Shown piece after piece: positions 40,257 to 50,271 of a DNA stretch of 64,000 bases. The notes beneath the pieces are model-generated. The model was given only the letters and a program-made list of their open reading frames with translations. It made no database searches and was not told the DNA's origin. Every line of letters begins with the position of its first letter. Within the stretch, counting starts at the first letter, position 1. A program made the position numbers and the translations under genes. This DNA is from Tridacna crocea (Eukaryota; Mollusca; Bivalvia; Cardiida; Cardiidae), in assembly GCA_943736015.1 (NCBI GenBank), contig OX031071.1, forward strand, positions 560,501 through 624,500, read 5' to 3'.

Positions 40257-40551
40257 AGCAACAATTCGCAAGATTTTATAAATAAAACAAACAAATAATT
40301 GCGTGAATATCAATTATAAATGATAGAAATACTTAAAATTCCAGAATGTCCAAATTCTCCAGATATGTCAACACCTAAAAGTCTAAAGGAAAGACCGCTA
40401 GAGATACAAGTGCAATGTAATGAAACGCTGAGACTGGTGACAAGAATTACGTCATAATATGACGTGACAAAATGACGTCACTCATTGAGAAGGCATCAAC
40501 ATCTTTGAGCTGCTTTACTGAATGTACTCGGTATGCCACTTAGTCTATATA

Positions 40552-40655
40552 TGAGCCATGCTCTGAGAAAAGAGGGCCTAATGTAGACTATTGCGAAAAG
40601 TATCAACCCAGGTCAGCCTGCGTAGTCTAAAACTTTTCGCTCTTGGTCAATTTTA
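40552..40655. mobile_element. Family 2 MITE, left part
   Basis: GAGCCATGCTCTGAGAAAAG, GCGAAAAGTATCAACCCAGG TCAGCCTGCGTAGTC and CTTGGTCAATTTTAC. It stops where the candidate exon 40657-40893 begins. Confidence 0.6.
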
Positions 40656-40656
40656 C

Positions 40657-40893
40657 TTGGTACCATGGAATACAGAGATACAGTAAGCCTCCCTTTGTCA
40701 GAGTACAGATCATAATTATGTAAAGTAGGGGATTTTGGAATAATTCTGAAATAAGATCTAAGCATTCTCTCACAATGGTGCTTGAAGCAAATCGGTTTTA
40801 TAAACATCTCAAAAAGTTTTATCCCGTCTTTTGCGATGCTTCCCTGATTAATCGTGGTAAGTGGACAAATCTTAGGCTGTTTTCTTACAAAGT
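40657..40893 (-). CDS. Candidate internal exon, unrecognised protein
   Basis: On the minus strand TGTTCCTCTCACATCGCAG is a strong acceptor. The frame then runs open for 79 codons: DFVRKQPKICPLTTINQGS, IAKDGIKLFEMFIKPICF, KHHCERMLRSYFRIIPKS, LHNYDLYSDKGRLTVSLYS. A possible donor CAA|GTAAAA gives a 237 bp, phase-symmetric exon. The donor is weak and sits at the junction with a family 2 MITE, so the exon could be truncated. Composition is protein-like and unlike the repeats around it. Family not recognised. Confidence 0.4.
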
Positions 40894-40995
40894 CTGCGAT
40901 GTGAGAGGAACAAATCCAGTGTAACACAGACTAACTTATAGTCAATGCATGGAATTCAATATTTGCAAAACGGGGAAAACGGACGGTGAAAACGG

Positions 40996-41250
40996 ACGGT
41001 GTAGAGTCGGCATTGGACTGTACGCTCTGTGTATTCTAATCTTGATCTATACTATTAACCTAAGTACCTTAAGTTTGACTCAGTATTGCTAGGATCAACT
41101 TACAGTGTCAAATTAACTTTGTGTTAGACTCGGGATTGGACTGTATGTTCTGTTTAGTCTAATCTTGATCTATACTATTTAGGTAAGTACCTTAGTCCGA
41201 CTCAGTATTGCTAGGATCAATTTACAGAGTAAAATTAACTTTTTACCAGA
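40996..41250. repeat. ~124 bp tandem duplication with family 3 core
   Basis: Two copies share GACTCGG(G/C)ATTGGACTGTA, TCTAATCTTGATCTATACTA TT, AAGTACCTTA, GACTCAGTATTGCTAGGATC AA and AAATTAACTTT. Confidence 0.75.
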
Positions 41251-41255
41251 CTAGA

Positions 41256-43800
41256 TAAGCCATGCTCTGTGAAATGGAGACTTAATGCATCAGCAAAAAG
41301 TATCGCCTCGAGCGAGCCTGTGCAGTCCCACCAGGGGCGAAACGTTTTGTTATTGGTCAATATTTTGCGAGTTTAAGGACCTGTTTACCCCATGATTCAA
41401 CTGGTTCTTAAACAAAATGTTCTTATGGATCTATAACTGGTTCTTAAACAAAATGTACTTTGTGGATCTATAACTGGTCGTCAGACAAAATGTACTCTAT
41501 AGATCTATAACTGGTCGTCAGACAAAATGTACTCTGTGGTTCTATAACTGGTCGTCAGACAAAATGTACTCTGTAGATCTATAACTGGTCGTCAGACAAA
41601 ATGGACTCTATAGATCTATAACTGGTCGTCAGACAAAATGGACTCTATAGATCTATAACTGGTCGTCAGACAAAATGGACTCTGTAGATCTATAACTGGT
41701 CGTCAGACAAAATGGACTCTATAGATCTATAACTGGTCGTCAGACAAAATGGACTCTATGGTTCTATAACTGGTCGTCAGACAAAATGGACTCTGTGGTT
41801 CTATAACTGGTCGTCAGACAAAATGGACTCTGTGGTTCTATAACTGGTCGTCAGACAAAATGTACTCTGTGGTTCTATAACTGGTCGTCAGACAAAATGT
41901 ACTTTGTGGTTCTATAACTGGTCGTCAGACAAAATGTACTCTATAGATCTATAACTGGTCGTCAGACAAAATGTTCTTATAGATCTATAACTGGTCGTCA
42001 GACAAAATGTTCTCTATAGTTCTATAACTGGTCGTCAGACAAAATGGACTCTGTAGATCTATAACTGGTCGTCAGACAAAATGGACTCTGTGGTTCTATA
42101 ACTGGTCGTCAGACAAAATGGACTCTGTAGATCTATAACTGGTCGTCAGACAAAATGGACTCTGTAGATCTATAACTGGTCGTCAGACAAAATGGACTCT
42201 ATAGGTCTATAACTGGTCGTCAGACAAAATGGACTCTATAGGTCTATAACTGGTCGTCAGACAAAATGGACTCTATAGGTCTATAACTGGTCGTCAGACA
42301 AAATGTACTTTGTGGTTCTATAACTGGTCGTCAGACAAAATGTACTTTGTGGTTCTATAACTGGTCGTCAGACAAAATGGACTTTGTGGTTCTATAACTG
42401 GTCGTCAGACAAAATGGACTCTGTAGATCTATAACTGGTCGTCAGACAAAATGGACTCTGTAGATCTATAACTGGTCGTCAGACAAAATGGACTCTGTAG
42501 ATCTATAACTGGTCGTCAGACAAAATGGACTCTGTGGTTCTATAACTGGTCGTCAGACAAAATGGACTCTGTGGTTCTATAACTGGTCGTCAGACAAAAT
42601 GGACTCTGTGGATCTATAACTGGTCGTCAGACAAAATGGACTCTGTAGATCTATAACTGGTCGTCAGACAAAATGGACTCTGTGGATCTATAACTGGTCG
42701 TCAGACAAAATGTACTCTGTGGTTCTATAACTGGTCGTCAGACAAAATGTACTCTGTGGTTCTATAACTGGTCGTCAGACAAAATGTACTCTATAGATCT
42801 ATAACTGGTCGTCAGACAAAATGTTCTTATAGATCTATAACTGGTCGTCAGACAAAATGGACTCTATAGTTCTATAACTGGTCGTCAGACAAAATGGACT
42901 CTGTGGTTCTATAACTGGTCGTCAGACAAAATGGACTCTGTAGTTCTATAACTGGTCGTCAGACAAAATGGACTCTGTGGTTCTATAACTGGTCGTCAGA
43001 CAAAATGTACTCTGTAGATCTATAACTGGTCGTCAGACAAAATGTACTCTGTGGTTCTATAACTGGTCGTCAGACAAAATGTACTCTGTGGTTCTATAAC
43101 TGGTCGTCAGACAAAATGGACTCTGTGGTTCTATAACTGGTCGTCAGACAAAATGGACTCTATAGATCTATAACTGGTCGTCAGACAAAATGGACTCTGT
43201 AGATCTATAACTGGTCGTCAGACAAAATGGACTCTGTGGTTCTATAACTGGTCGTCAGACAAAATGGACTTTATAGATCTATAACTGGTCGTCAGACAAA
43301 ATGTACTTTGTGGTTCTATAACTGGTCGTCAGACAAAATGGACTCTATAGATCTATAACTGGTCGTCAGACAAAATGTACTCTGTAGATCTATAACTGGT
43401 CGTCAGACAAAATGTACTTTGTGGTTCTATAACTGGTCGTCAGACAAAATGGACTCTGTAGATCTATAACTGGTCGTCAGACAAAATGGACTTTGTGGTT
43501 CTATAACTGGTTGTCAGACAAAATGGACTCTGTGGGTCTATAACTGGTCGTCAGACAAAATGTACTCTGTAGATCTATAACTGGTCGTCAGACAAAATGG
43601 ACTTTGTGGTTCTATAACTGGTTGTCAGACAAAATGTACTCTGTGGTTCTATAACTGGTCGTCAGACAAAATGTTCTTTGTGGTTCTATAACTGGTTGTC
43701 AGACAAAATGGACTTTATAGATCTATAATTATGTGATGACTTGCTTGCTATAATTCATCTCGGAGATGCATTAAGCCCCCTTTTGTCAGAACATGCCTCA
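41256..43800. mobile_element. Family 2 MITE with expanded interior
   Basis: Left tip TAAGCCATGCTCTGTGAAAT GG, core TGTGCAGTCCCACCAGGGGC GAAACG, TATTGGTCAAT. The right part AATTATGTGATGACTTGCTT G, GGAGATGCATTAAGCCCCCT TTTGTCAGAACATG closes the element. Between them lies the 37 bp array, so the array grew inside this MITE. Confidence 0.75.
41396..43735 (+). repeat. 37 bp satellite, about 63 units
   Basis: The unit is ATCTATAACTGGTCGTCAGA CAAAATGNACTCTGTAG, period exactly 37 bp. Variation is confined to G/T after AAAATG and to the last ~8 bases (CTCTATAGAT, CTCTGTGGTT, CTCTGTAGGT). The first two units read GGTTCTTAAACAAAATG, closer to the host MITE, and the last joins host sequence at CTATAATTATGTGATG. 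No gene. Confidence 0.95.
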
Positions 43801-43885
43801 TACTATTCCGTTTTCATCGACCCTGACGTTGACGGCTTTTGATAACATTGTGGACAAAGGAGAAACACCCGACAAGAAAAAAAAA
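43801..43885 (+). mobile_element. Family 1 MITE, left-arm scrap
   Basis: TTTTCATCGACCCTGACGTT, GCTTTTGATAACATTGTGGA CAAAGGAGAAA. Confidence 0.45.
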
Positions 43886-43973
43886 AAAATGTTTTACATT
43901 TCGAAGCGGTCTGACGAATCACTGAAATTTTAGAAAATTTACAATTTTAATGTCTAAAGTTCTACTACACTGT

Positions 43974-44202
43974 TTAGCCCTTTACCACACAATGACAACT
44001 TTTAATGCCCCTGAGGAAGAAGCCTTTTGAAAAGACTGTGGGAAAAGGAGAAAATGCTGGTAACCAGCATTTTATCCTTTTCCCATAACGTTTTCTACAT
44101 TATCAAAGCAAAATTGAACCATTTGAGCCACTTTTATATTGTCATTTGCAAATGCTTTCAATTTAGATAGGTCTAAAATTTTGCTGTGTGGTAACTGGTT
44201 AA
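43974..44202 (+). mobile_element. Family 1 MITE, GAGCCAC subfamily
   Basis: TTAGCCCTTTACCACACAAT G to GCTGTGTGGTAACTGGTTAA. It shares ACAATGACA and the words ATTTGAGCC and TTTAGATAGGTC with the copy at 55113-55332, forming a subfamily. Confidence 0.8.
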
Positions 44203-44461
44203 GGCAAGGTAAAAATACCACGTATTCATTTTTCCTTTTTCCTTTCACAAAAGCAGGTACAAGATGGTATGGATTTAGAATGAGTCTGAACGTTTCTAGT
44301 AGTCTAATCTTAATCTACATTCAATGGTCTTTACAAGCTACTATATCTAGCTGCCTTCTCACAAAGACAATGTTCCATGGTAAGAGAAGAATTTCAATGT
44401 ATCAATAACCATCATCAGTGATAGTAACGAGTGACTTTTGTCTAACAGAGTAAATGAAAGG

Positions 44462-44515
44462 TCTAGATTTAGGGTCAGTCTGTACGCTCTGAGAAGCCTG
44501 ATCCTAGTCTATACT
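44462..44515. repeat. Family 3 palindrome, diverged
   Basis: AGATTTAGGGTCAGTCTGTA CGCTCTGAGAAGCCTGATCC TAGTCTATACT. Confidence 0.45.
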
Positions 44516-44572
44516 ACCTGTGTAAGTTGTTTTCAGTTTGGACGGGTCTAATCTCATGTTGTTTTATATCGA

Positions 44573-44765
44573 ATTAAATCTTTATCAGTCGGCCAAATTT
44601 TAGACCAGTCCAAATTAAAAGCAATATCAATATATGATTGTGGCCTAAATTATTAGAACTGACCTAAAAAAGACTTTTAAAAATATATATACCAGCAATT
44701 TCTGCATTTCCCACGATGTTTTCGAAAGCTGTATGTCTCGGGGAATTTAAGACACATTATTTGTA
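44573..44765 (-). mobile_element. Family 1 MITE, strongly diverged
   Basis: TTAAATCTTTATCAGTCGGC, ATTTTAGACCAGTCCAAATT, then a core remnant CCAGCAATTTCTGCATTTCC CACGATG. Confidence 0.5.
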
Positions 44766-44847
44766 AATACTTAAAACAAGTATATAGGACTTTTGCTTAT
44801 TCGAAATAATTTCTGCTTTCTCACATTACTATCGTCGAAAAAACAGA

Positions 44848-44946
44848 TGGACGGTGAGACAGGAATGAATGAATCATGTCGCAATGACTGTCATCAACCC
44901 TCGGAAAGAAAGTCGATAAGCTGGGAATACTGACCAGCCTACCCTC
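44848..44946 (-). mobile_element. SINE fragment
   Basis: In reverse complement it reads CTTTCTTTCCGAGGGTTGAT GACAGTCATTGCGACATGAT TCATTC, matching the SINE at 23845-23990. Confidence 0.55.
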
Positions 44947-45057
44947 TAATTAAGCTCTCTCAGCGCCAAATAAATAAACACGAAGCCTTTTCACGACAAA
45001 AAAAAAATAAGATCCAAGGAAACTCGAGTTTTTTTCCTCGTGTGCTTGACTAAACAG

Positions 45058-45115
45058 TATAGATATAAGATCAGACTGCAAGTTCTATCTAGACTCTTCT
45101 TGATCTTAAATATCC
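45058..45115. repeat. Family 3 palindrome
   Basis: TATAGATATAAGATCAGACT GCAAGTTCTATCTAGACTCT TCTTGATCTTAAATAT. Confidence 0.45.
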
Positions 45116-45235
45116 ACAATATTTCCTGTTTTCGGTTATGGCGATAAATCGATTAAACCTTATCCTGCTAAATAACTACATAAAATTTTAATTCCCAAAG
45201 TATTGCCTTTTCAAATATATGATTTTGGGAGTATC

Positions 45236-45300
45236 AGTGTAGATCCCAGATCAGACTGCACGTTCTGTGCAGTCTGATCTTGATCTACACTGTCCGCAAA
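45236..45300. repeat. Family 3 palindrome, best copy
   Basis: GTGTAGATCCCAGATCAGAC TGCACGTTCTGTGCAGTCTG ATCTTGATCTACACTGTCC, nearly perfect. Confidence 0.75.
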
Positions 45301-45774
45301 AGGTCAGTGAGTCGCGCTTAGCAGCATAAGGGTTAAACCGTGTACGTGATCGACTAAACTAAAGAGTGCGGTAAAAAACAACCTTGTAACAGGTTTTGCA
45401 TGGAGATCCCTTTCCATATTTCTCGTGGACTAATGGTTGGCTTTGCAATGTCTTGCTCAAGGGCTCTTTCACGTTACCTAAAGTGCCAGCAGCGGTCAGT
45501 TCAGAATTTCCTTTTTAAAAACCTCACAGTGGTTTGGAATAACACAAAATTCAGTGATTTGAACCTGATTCGATTTGTCGTGAGCATCATGCTTTATGAT
45601 ATCCATGGACGAGTCTAAAGGTTATATGCAGTAAGAGAAATGTTTGCCGTTAAAATAACAGGTCGGTCCATTTGCCAAATCTGGAATTCTTAAGCCGTCA
45701 TCGTTTTTTGTTTTTTATGATCTGATATAATCGATGTGTGGTTTTGACCGTTATACATTCATACCAGCATATAT

Positions 45775-45982
45775 TCTTACGAACGAAGTCCGTAACAAAG
45801 AAACAAATGAATAAATGCATGGCAGAAATAAGGATCGGAGCGGGATTCGAACTCCGAACTCCCGGACGCAAAGCCAATACCCTAACCACTGAGCCAAAGA
45901 GATATCTCTCTGACGCAGTAGCCAGGTATTGTATTTAAATCGGGAGTATATGCCATGCAGGAAGGAGTGGTCTCCCGTAACA
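45775..45982 (-). repeat. 3' LTR of TRIM copy B, with tRNA-like block
   Basis: On the minus strand it starts TGTTACGGGAGACCACTCC and ends ACTTCGTTCGTAAGA. Inside, A box TGGCTCAGTGG (45896-45886) and B box GTTCGAATCC (45852-45843) have tRNA-like spacing, with an anticodon-arm-like TTGGCTTTGCGTCCGG between. A pol III promoter could thus drive transcription from within the LTR. Confidence 0.75.
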
Positions 45983-46080
45983 CACCCCCTCTTAAAGTCA
46001 TCATTTATTGATGACTCAAAGCCTTATTAGGCAGGAAGTCCGATTTTGGACAACAAATGGGATTAATGGCTCAATGGCCA

Positions 46081-46098
46081 ATCCCGGACGAGCCCCCA
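46081..46098 (-). other. Primer-binding site, tRNA-Pro type
   Basis: TGGGGGCTCGTCCGGGAT on the minus strand, abutting the 5' LTR with no gap. Identical to the site in copy A. Confidence 0.8.
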
Positions 46099-46306
46099 TC
46101 TTACGAACGAAGTCCGTAACAAAGAAACAAATGAATAAATGCATGGCAGAAATAAGGATCGGAGCGGGATTCGAACTCCGAACTCCCGGACGCAAAGCCA
46201 ATACCCTAACCACTGAGCCAAAGAGATATCTCTCTGACGCAGTAGCCAGGTATTGTATTTAAATCGGGAGTATATGCCATGCAGGAAGGAGTGGTCTCCC
46301 GTAACA
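46099..46306 (-). repeat. 5' LTR of TRIM copy B
   Basis: Same 208 bp as 45775-45982, with no difference seen by eye. A and B boxes are at the same offsets. Confidence 0.8.
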
Positions 46307-46311
46307 ATATA

Positions 46312-46977
46312 CAAACATTTAGAGCGAAATCAGCGCTAGTACGCGCTAGTTTCTATATGTCCTTAATTTCATCAGAACTAAGCTTTAGATCTGCAGGTGT
46401 AATGACTCAAGTCAATAACTTACAAATAAGTTGTTTTGACTGTTTATCTGATATACGGTACTAACTGTACGTGGAAAACATATGCACTGCCTCGGCAATG
46501 TAAAATTATAAAATGAAATGCTTTCTTAGCTTCAGCAAGACACAGGCGAACAGGCGACTGTCATGGCTGACTGAAGAAACACAGAAGGGGCGCTCCCCAC
46601 AACGTTAAAATTCAAGGTCAAAGGTAGACAATCACGGGTCTGATTATTCCATAGTCTGCTCAGTGATTATCTTCCCTACCTAGACAAGATATTAACAGAC
46701 GCTAATTCACTACAGAAGGGTCTTGCCCAGGGATACTTTCATGACAATTACAGCACTTCAAGTGGAAGTTCGAAACTGAGACTTCAAATTTTCCTGGGTA
46801 CATGTATGACAAGTACCAGACAGCAGATCTAAAGTGTGTTGTCCACGTGACCAGTAACATTGATACCAAGTCCAATGCTATAACAAACAATCTTCGAAAA
46901 ACTTTTGATTAAACGAGAAATTACTTGCGAATAAAGATACATGAAATTGATTTGTACAAAGTTTGACCTGCTACAAT
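46312..46977. other. Unique sequence, no gene recognised
   Basis: No splice-bounded coding stretch or repeat found. Confidence 0.35.
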
Positions 46978-47322
46978 CTTGTTGGTGGTAAGGTAGAGGA
47001 CTCGCCGTGTTCCCAAGGCCAGTTCATACTATCTCGCCGAGCACCCGCACGCAGTCGGTACCGTACAGGAATCAAGAATGGGGGTCGCTGGTTCGATCCT
47101 GGCTCGGCCAATTTCTTTCCGAAGATTGATAATAGTCATTCCTCTTTCACCACATTGTTTCGACGATGGTTATGTGGGAAAGCAGCCAGTGGCATGGAAA
47201 GAATAATGTGCGGAGTACTGGTAAAAGAAACCCCCAAAAGCATAGATAGGTGCAGTGGTCGCTGTTATATAACATAACTAATGTTGAAAACGGCGTTAAA
47301 TTCCATACAATCAATCAATCAT
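46978..47322 (+). mobile_element. tRNA-derived SINE with full tail
   Basis: The head includes B box GCTGGTTCGATCCTGGCTCG. The body CAATTTCTTTCCGAAGATTG, ATGTGGGAAAGCAGCCAGTG GC and the tail AATGTTGAAAACGGCGTTAA A, ending (CAAT)n, match the copy at 57771. The A-box side is disrupted by extra sequence. Confidence 0.65.
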
Positions 47323-47328
47323 ACCATT

Positions 47329-47478
47329 TCTTTACCACTAGAATAAAACATGGACTTGTCTAGATTCAAAGCATTTGCCAACGACAATTTTAACTATATC
47401 CCAAATCTTGAAATTTGTCGTTGATAAGATAGAAAACATTGTCTGGAACAGAAAAAATGCCGATGACCAGAAATAATA
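47329..47478 (-). mobile_element. Family 1 MITE, left part
   Basis: TTTCTTTACCACTAGAATAA, GCATTTGCCAACGACAATTT, AGAAAACATTGTCTGGAACA G; the second core arm is missing. Confidence 0.55.
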
Positions 47479-47627
47479 TACCTTTGTCATTCATAAAAAC
47501 AGAAGTTTCGTGATCAACTGCAAGAATGAAGCCTTCAAATTCCATGTTTGGCTCTTTTAAAGGTTTGAACCCCGAGGTGAATACATGAATTACTTTAACA
47601 CTAACTTATCCATTACATACATTTATA

Positions 47628-47886
47628 TAAGCCATGCTCTGACAAAAGGGGGCCTAATGGATCTGCATGATGCATTATGACACACAAAACCTCACCTACT
47701 TAGAGATCTATATAATCTATTTTGTCAAACAATCCACTGAATCACGATGTAAAATTATCCTTTGAAATGCAGAAAAGTTAAAGATAGCGAAAAGTTTTGG
47801 CCCATGTCAGTCTGCCTGGACTGCACAGGCTGACATGAGTCTATAACTTTCGCAACTGTATGATGCCCCTTTTCATAGAGTACGAC
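47628..47886. mobile_element. Family 2 palindromic MITE
   Basis: TAAGCCATGCTCTGACAAAA GGGGG to GATGCCCCTTTTCATAGAGT A. Inner stem GCGAAAAGTTTTGGCCCATG TCAGTC ... GCTGACATGAGTCTATAACT TTCGC. Confidence 0.7.
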
Positions 47887-48000
47887 TAACACAGATCTAG
47901 TGTTGGCTATATTTATTGTTTTGAAGACATAGATATCTACTAGACTTTACCACAAGACAGTTACATATATTTATATAGATCTATTACAGGCTCTTAGAGA

Positions 48001-48130
48001 TGTACAAGCCGACATCGAATACGGACATTTGACAAGATATACCGAGTTTAGACTAGGGGTTCGTCTCAAAATCTACGAGACTATCGATAAAGGTAATTCG
48101 CTATTTAAGAGACGCTCGCTGTCGATCGTC
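48001..48130 (+). repeat. Left half of a 3.3 kb-spaced inverted repeat
   Basis: GAGATGTACAAGCCGACATC G ... ATCGATAAAGGTAATTCGCT A is matched in reverse complement at about 51270-51398 (TTATCGATAATCTC, TCGGCTTGTACATCTC). Upstream (47925-48000) is one unit like those of the 51387 array (TACTAGACTTTACCACAAGA CAGTTA). Confidence 0.6.
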
Positions 48131-48392
48131 TGCTTTTGCAAGGTACTTTTAAATAGACCACGCTAAAATTTCACTTCTCAGAGAATCAAAATGATGTCTG
48201 TAATATTTCTATGAGGAACTGTAACATATGTAACACACTGAGTTACGTTTGGCCGTAACTCTTCTTTGGATCGTATTGGGGATTTTAGTTTACTACTCTT
48301 TGGTCTATTGCAATACAAGTAAAATACCCAAACCACCCAAACATTAACTAAAAACATGAACCAGTTCCTTTGGTAAAACCCTTCACGGTTTC

Positions 48393-48620
48393 TTAACCCT
48401 TTCCCAAAAAATCCCTGGTTTTTACGGGTCTGAAATAGTAGCCTTTTGAAAATATGTGGGAAAAGGAGAAAATACTGGTAACCAGCATTTTCTCCTTTTC
48501 CCACAATGTTTTCTACCCTATCATAGACAGAAATCATCTTTTCAGCAAGATTTGAATTGTCGTCTGCAAATGATTTCAATTTGGTCTAGTCTAAAAATTT
48601 GTCGTTTGGGAAAGGGTTAA
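48393..48620 (+). mobile_element. Family 1 MITE, complete
   Basis: TTAACCCTTTCCCAAAAAAT to TCGTTTGGGAAAGGGTTAA, TTAA both ends. Confidence 0.85.
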
Positions 48621-48909
48621 GTCAATTGTTCCTCCATTCTAGATCTAATCACTTCAGTATGATGGTACCGCAACATTCTGTCCTTATCTTAACATTCTCT
48701 CAACAGATCTTAGCTAAATAAGTATTTACATAAAAAAAACGATTGTGCATCGCACACCTCATTTTTAGGGTAATAAAACACCCCTAAAACCGGTATTCAT
48801 ACGGCGGTATAAGCGAAAGAGGCATCAATAGCAAAAAGCTCGAAGAAAACTATATTCCAATAATGCATTTCTCAATAAGTCATAGAATTCTTGTATATTG
48901 AGTCTTCAC

Positions 48910-49515
48910 TTAAAACGTTTTAAACTTCCACCTTTTTACATTATGAGACTGATGCGTCTTTTTCGGCATACCAAAGCAGAGCATACTCTTACTGTCACAC
49001 CGAGAAACTGTCGGGGTGATGCCAAACTGAACTCAAGCTTTTGTACCCCTTTACCTGGGCGATTGCATGTTCAACAGACACTCTATACCTCCTGTAGTAT
49101 CTGTTGTACCTCTCACACATTACCCTTTCTTGACCCTGTATTCTGAGGAGATGTGCTATACGGCGTTATGATTGGGTATCCATTTGGGTAAATTTGGCCC
49201 GCAAGAAAAACACAATCGACAGGAAAAGGTAGATCTTGAGCATCTATTGACGCATAATTCTTTAAGTTGGTGCATCATTCTGATGGCCAAGAAAACCAGG
49301 CTCAATATATCTAATCATACCTACATTGTCAACGATAATTTGAGTATGAAGGCAGTGATAATTTCTATGGCCAGAATAAAACTGTTGTTGGTTTTGAACT
49401 GGTCGGTATATTTCATGGCTTGTTCCATCTATCGCCCAAACAGCAGAATGTATTTCAAGCCAATTTTCCTTCAGTTCTCTCCTTTCTGCAATAGAGGACC
49501 ATTGTATAGGCCTAT
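48910..49515 (-). pseudogene. PIF/Harbinger-type (DDE_Tnp_4) transposase pseudogene
   Basis: Reading the minus strand from 49515: WLEIHSAVWAIDGTSHEI (first catalytic Asp), then QQFYSGHRNYHCLHTQIIVD (second Asp, in IVDNVG), IRYIEPGFLGHQNDAPT, a stop, a frameshift into ASIDAQDLPFPVDCVFLAGQ and GYPIITPYST, a further shift, then RYRVSVEHAIAQVKGYKSL (the catalytic Glu in VEHAIA). This D-D-E order with the YSGH..H..Q motif is that of the DDE_Tnp_4 nuclease of PIF/Harbinger-type elements. At least one stop and two frameshifts make it non-functional. The N-terminal end is cut off where a family 1 MITE begins near 49515. The partner Myb-like gene is not seen. Confidence 0.8.
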
Positions 49516-49690
49516 ACATCGACAAAGTGGAGGAAAAAGAGAAAATGTTGCAACTAGCTTTTTATCCCTTCCACATAATATTTTCTTTCCAATCAAAGGC
49601 AGGAAACATAAATTTAGCAACACTTAATTTGCTGTATTCAAGTGCTTTCGATTTGGTCAGTCAAAAATTTTGTGGTAAAGTTTTAAATGA
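49515..49690 (+). mobile_element. Family 1 MITE, left end missing
   Basis: AAAGTGGAGGAAAAAGAGAA AATGTTGC, core arm TTTTTATCCCTTCCACATAA T, B arm TCAAGTGCTTTCGATTTGG, ending TGTGGTAAAGTTTTAA. Confidence 0.6.
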
Positions 49691-50271
49691 TGCTGTGTTT
49701 TCATTTGCTTTCGTTTCTTATCATGTCAATTGTACATGCTACTTTGATTAAAGTCATTAACGTCTCTCAGAGGATCTCGCTACTTCATGATTTAAATTCA
49801 TGATTTTTTGGCCCCAAACCAGTGCATAAAAATCGGTATTCACTTTACCATGGGTTTGTTATATTTTTTTGACATAAATATACAATTTGACATCTACATT
49901 AATTTGCGAGCAAAATAAATATTTGTTGAACGACTGTAAAATAAACATGTTAAAATGACTAATTTCTTTAAAAAATTGACAGAGGTTGGCACATGAAATC
50001 GTTTGATGTTGACTTTTTGTTTTTTGCAAATGCGAGTAGATTCCTTTCATATATTCCACGGAAACAAATTAAAGGTACTCATGTTTTTCTGGCTTTCTCA
50101 CACAACTGTCTTTGCATATATCTTTGCATGTAACTGACTACTTTTCTCACATGCACCAGAGCGGTGAAAAAAGCCGGAGAAAGGTTTGGTTCATCTAAGT
50201 ATCCAACGCGCAATTTTCTGCAAAAAAGGGGGGGGGGGGTTTAAATGCATTTCCGTTATCCATGGTACCAA

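Larger units (their letters stand above)
45775..46306 (-). mobile_element. TRIM-type miniature LTR retrotransposon, copy B, intact
   Basis: 532 bp: two 208 bp LTRs that read as identical, flanking 116 bp. On the minus strand the order is 5' LTR (46306-46099), primer-binding site (46098-46081), short interior, polypurine tract AAGAGGGGG (45993-45985), 3' LTR (45982-45775). ATATA is duplicated outside (45769-45773 and 46307-46311; one extra T on the left). No coding capacity. The interior (ATTAATCCCATTTG..., TCATCAATAAATGATGACTT) matches that of copy A. Identical LTRs mean a recent insertion. Confidence 0.85.

Noticed and set aside
41396..43735. CRISPR array
   Set aside because: The 37 bp units are head to tail without spacers, in an animal genome, inside a MITE.
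45400..45618. 72-codon plus-strand frame as a gene
   Set aside because: No splice sites, no domain and no neighbouring exon. Length is within chance for this composition.
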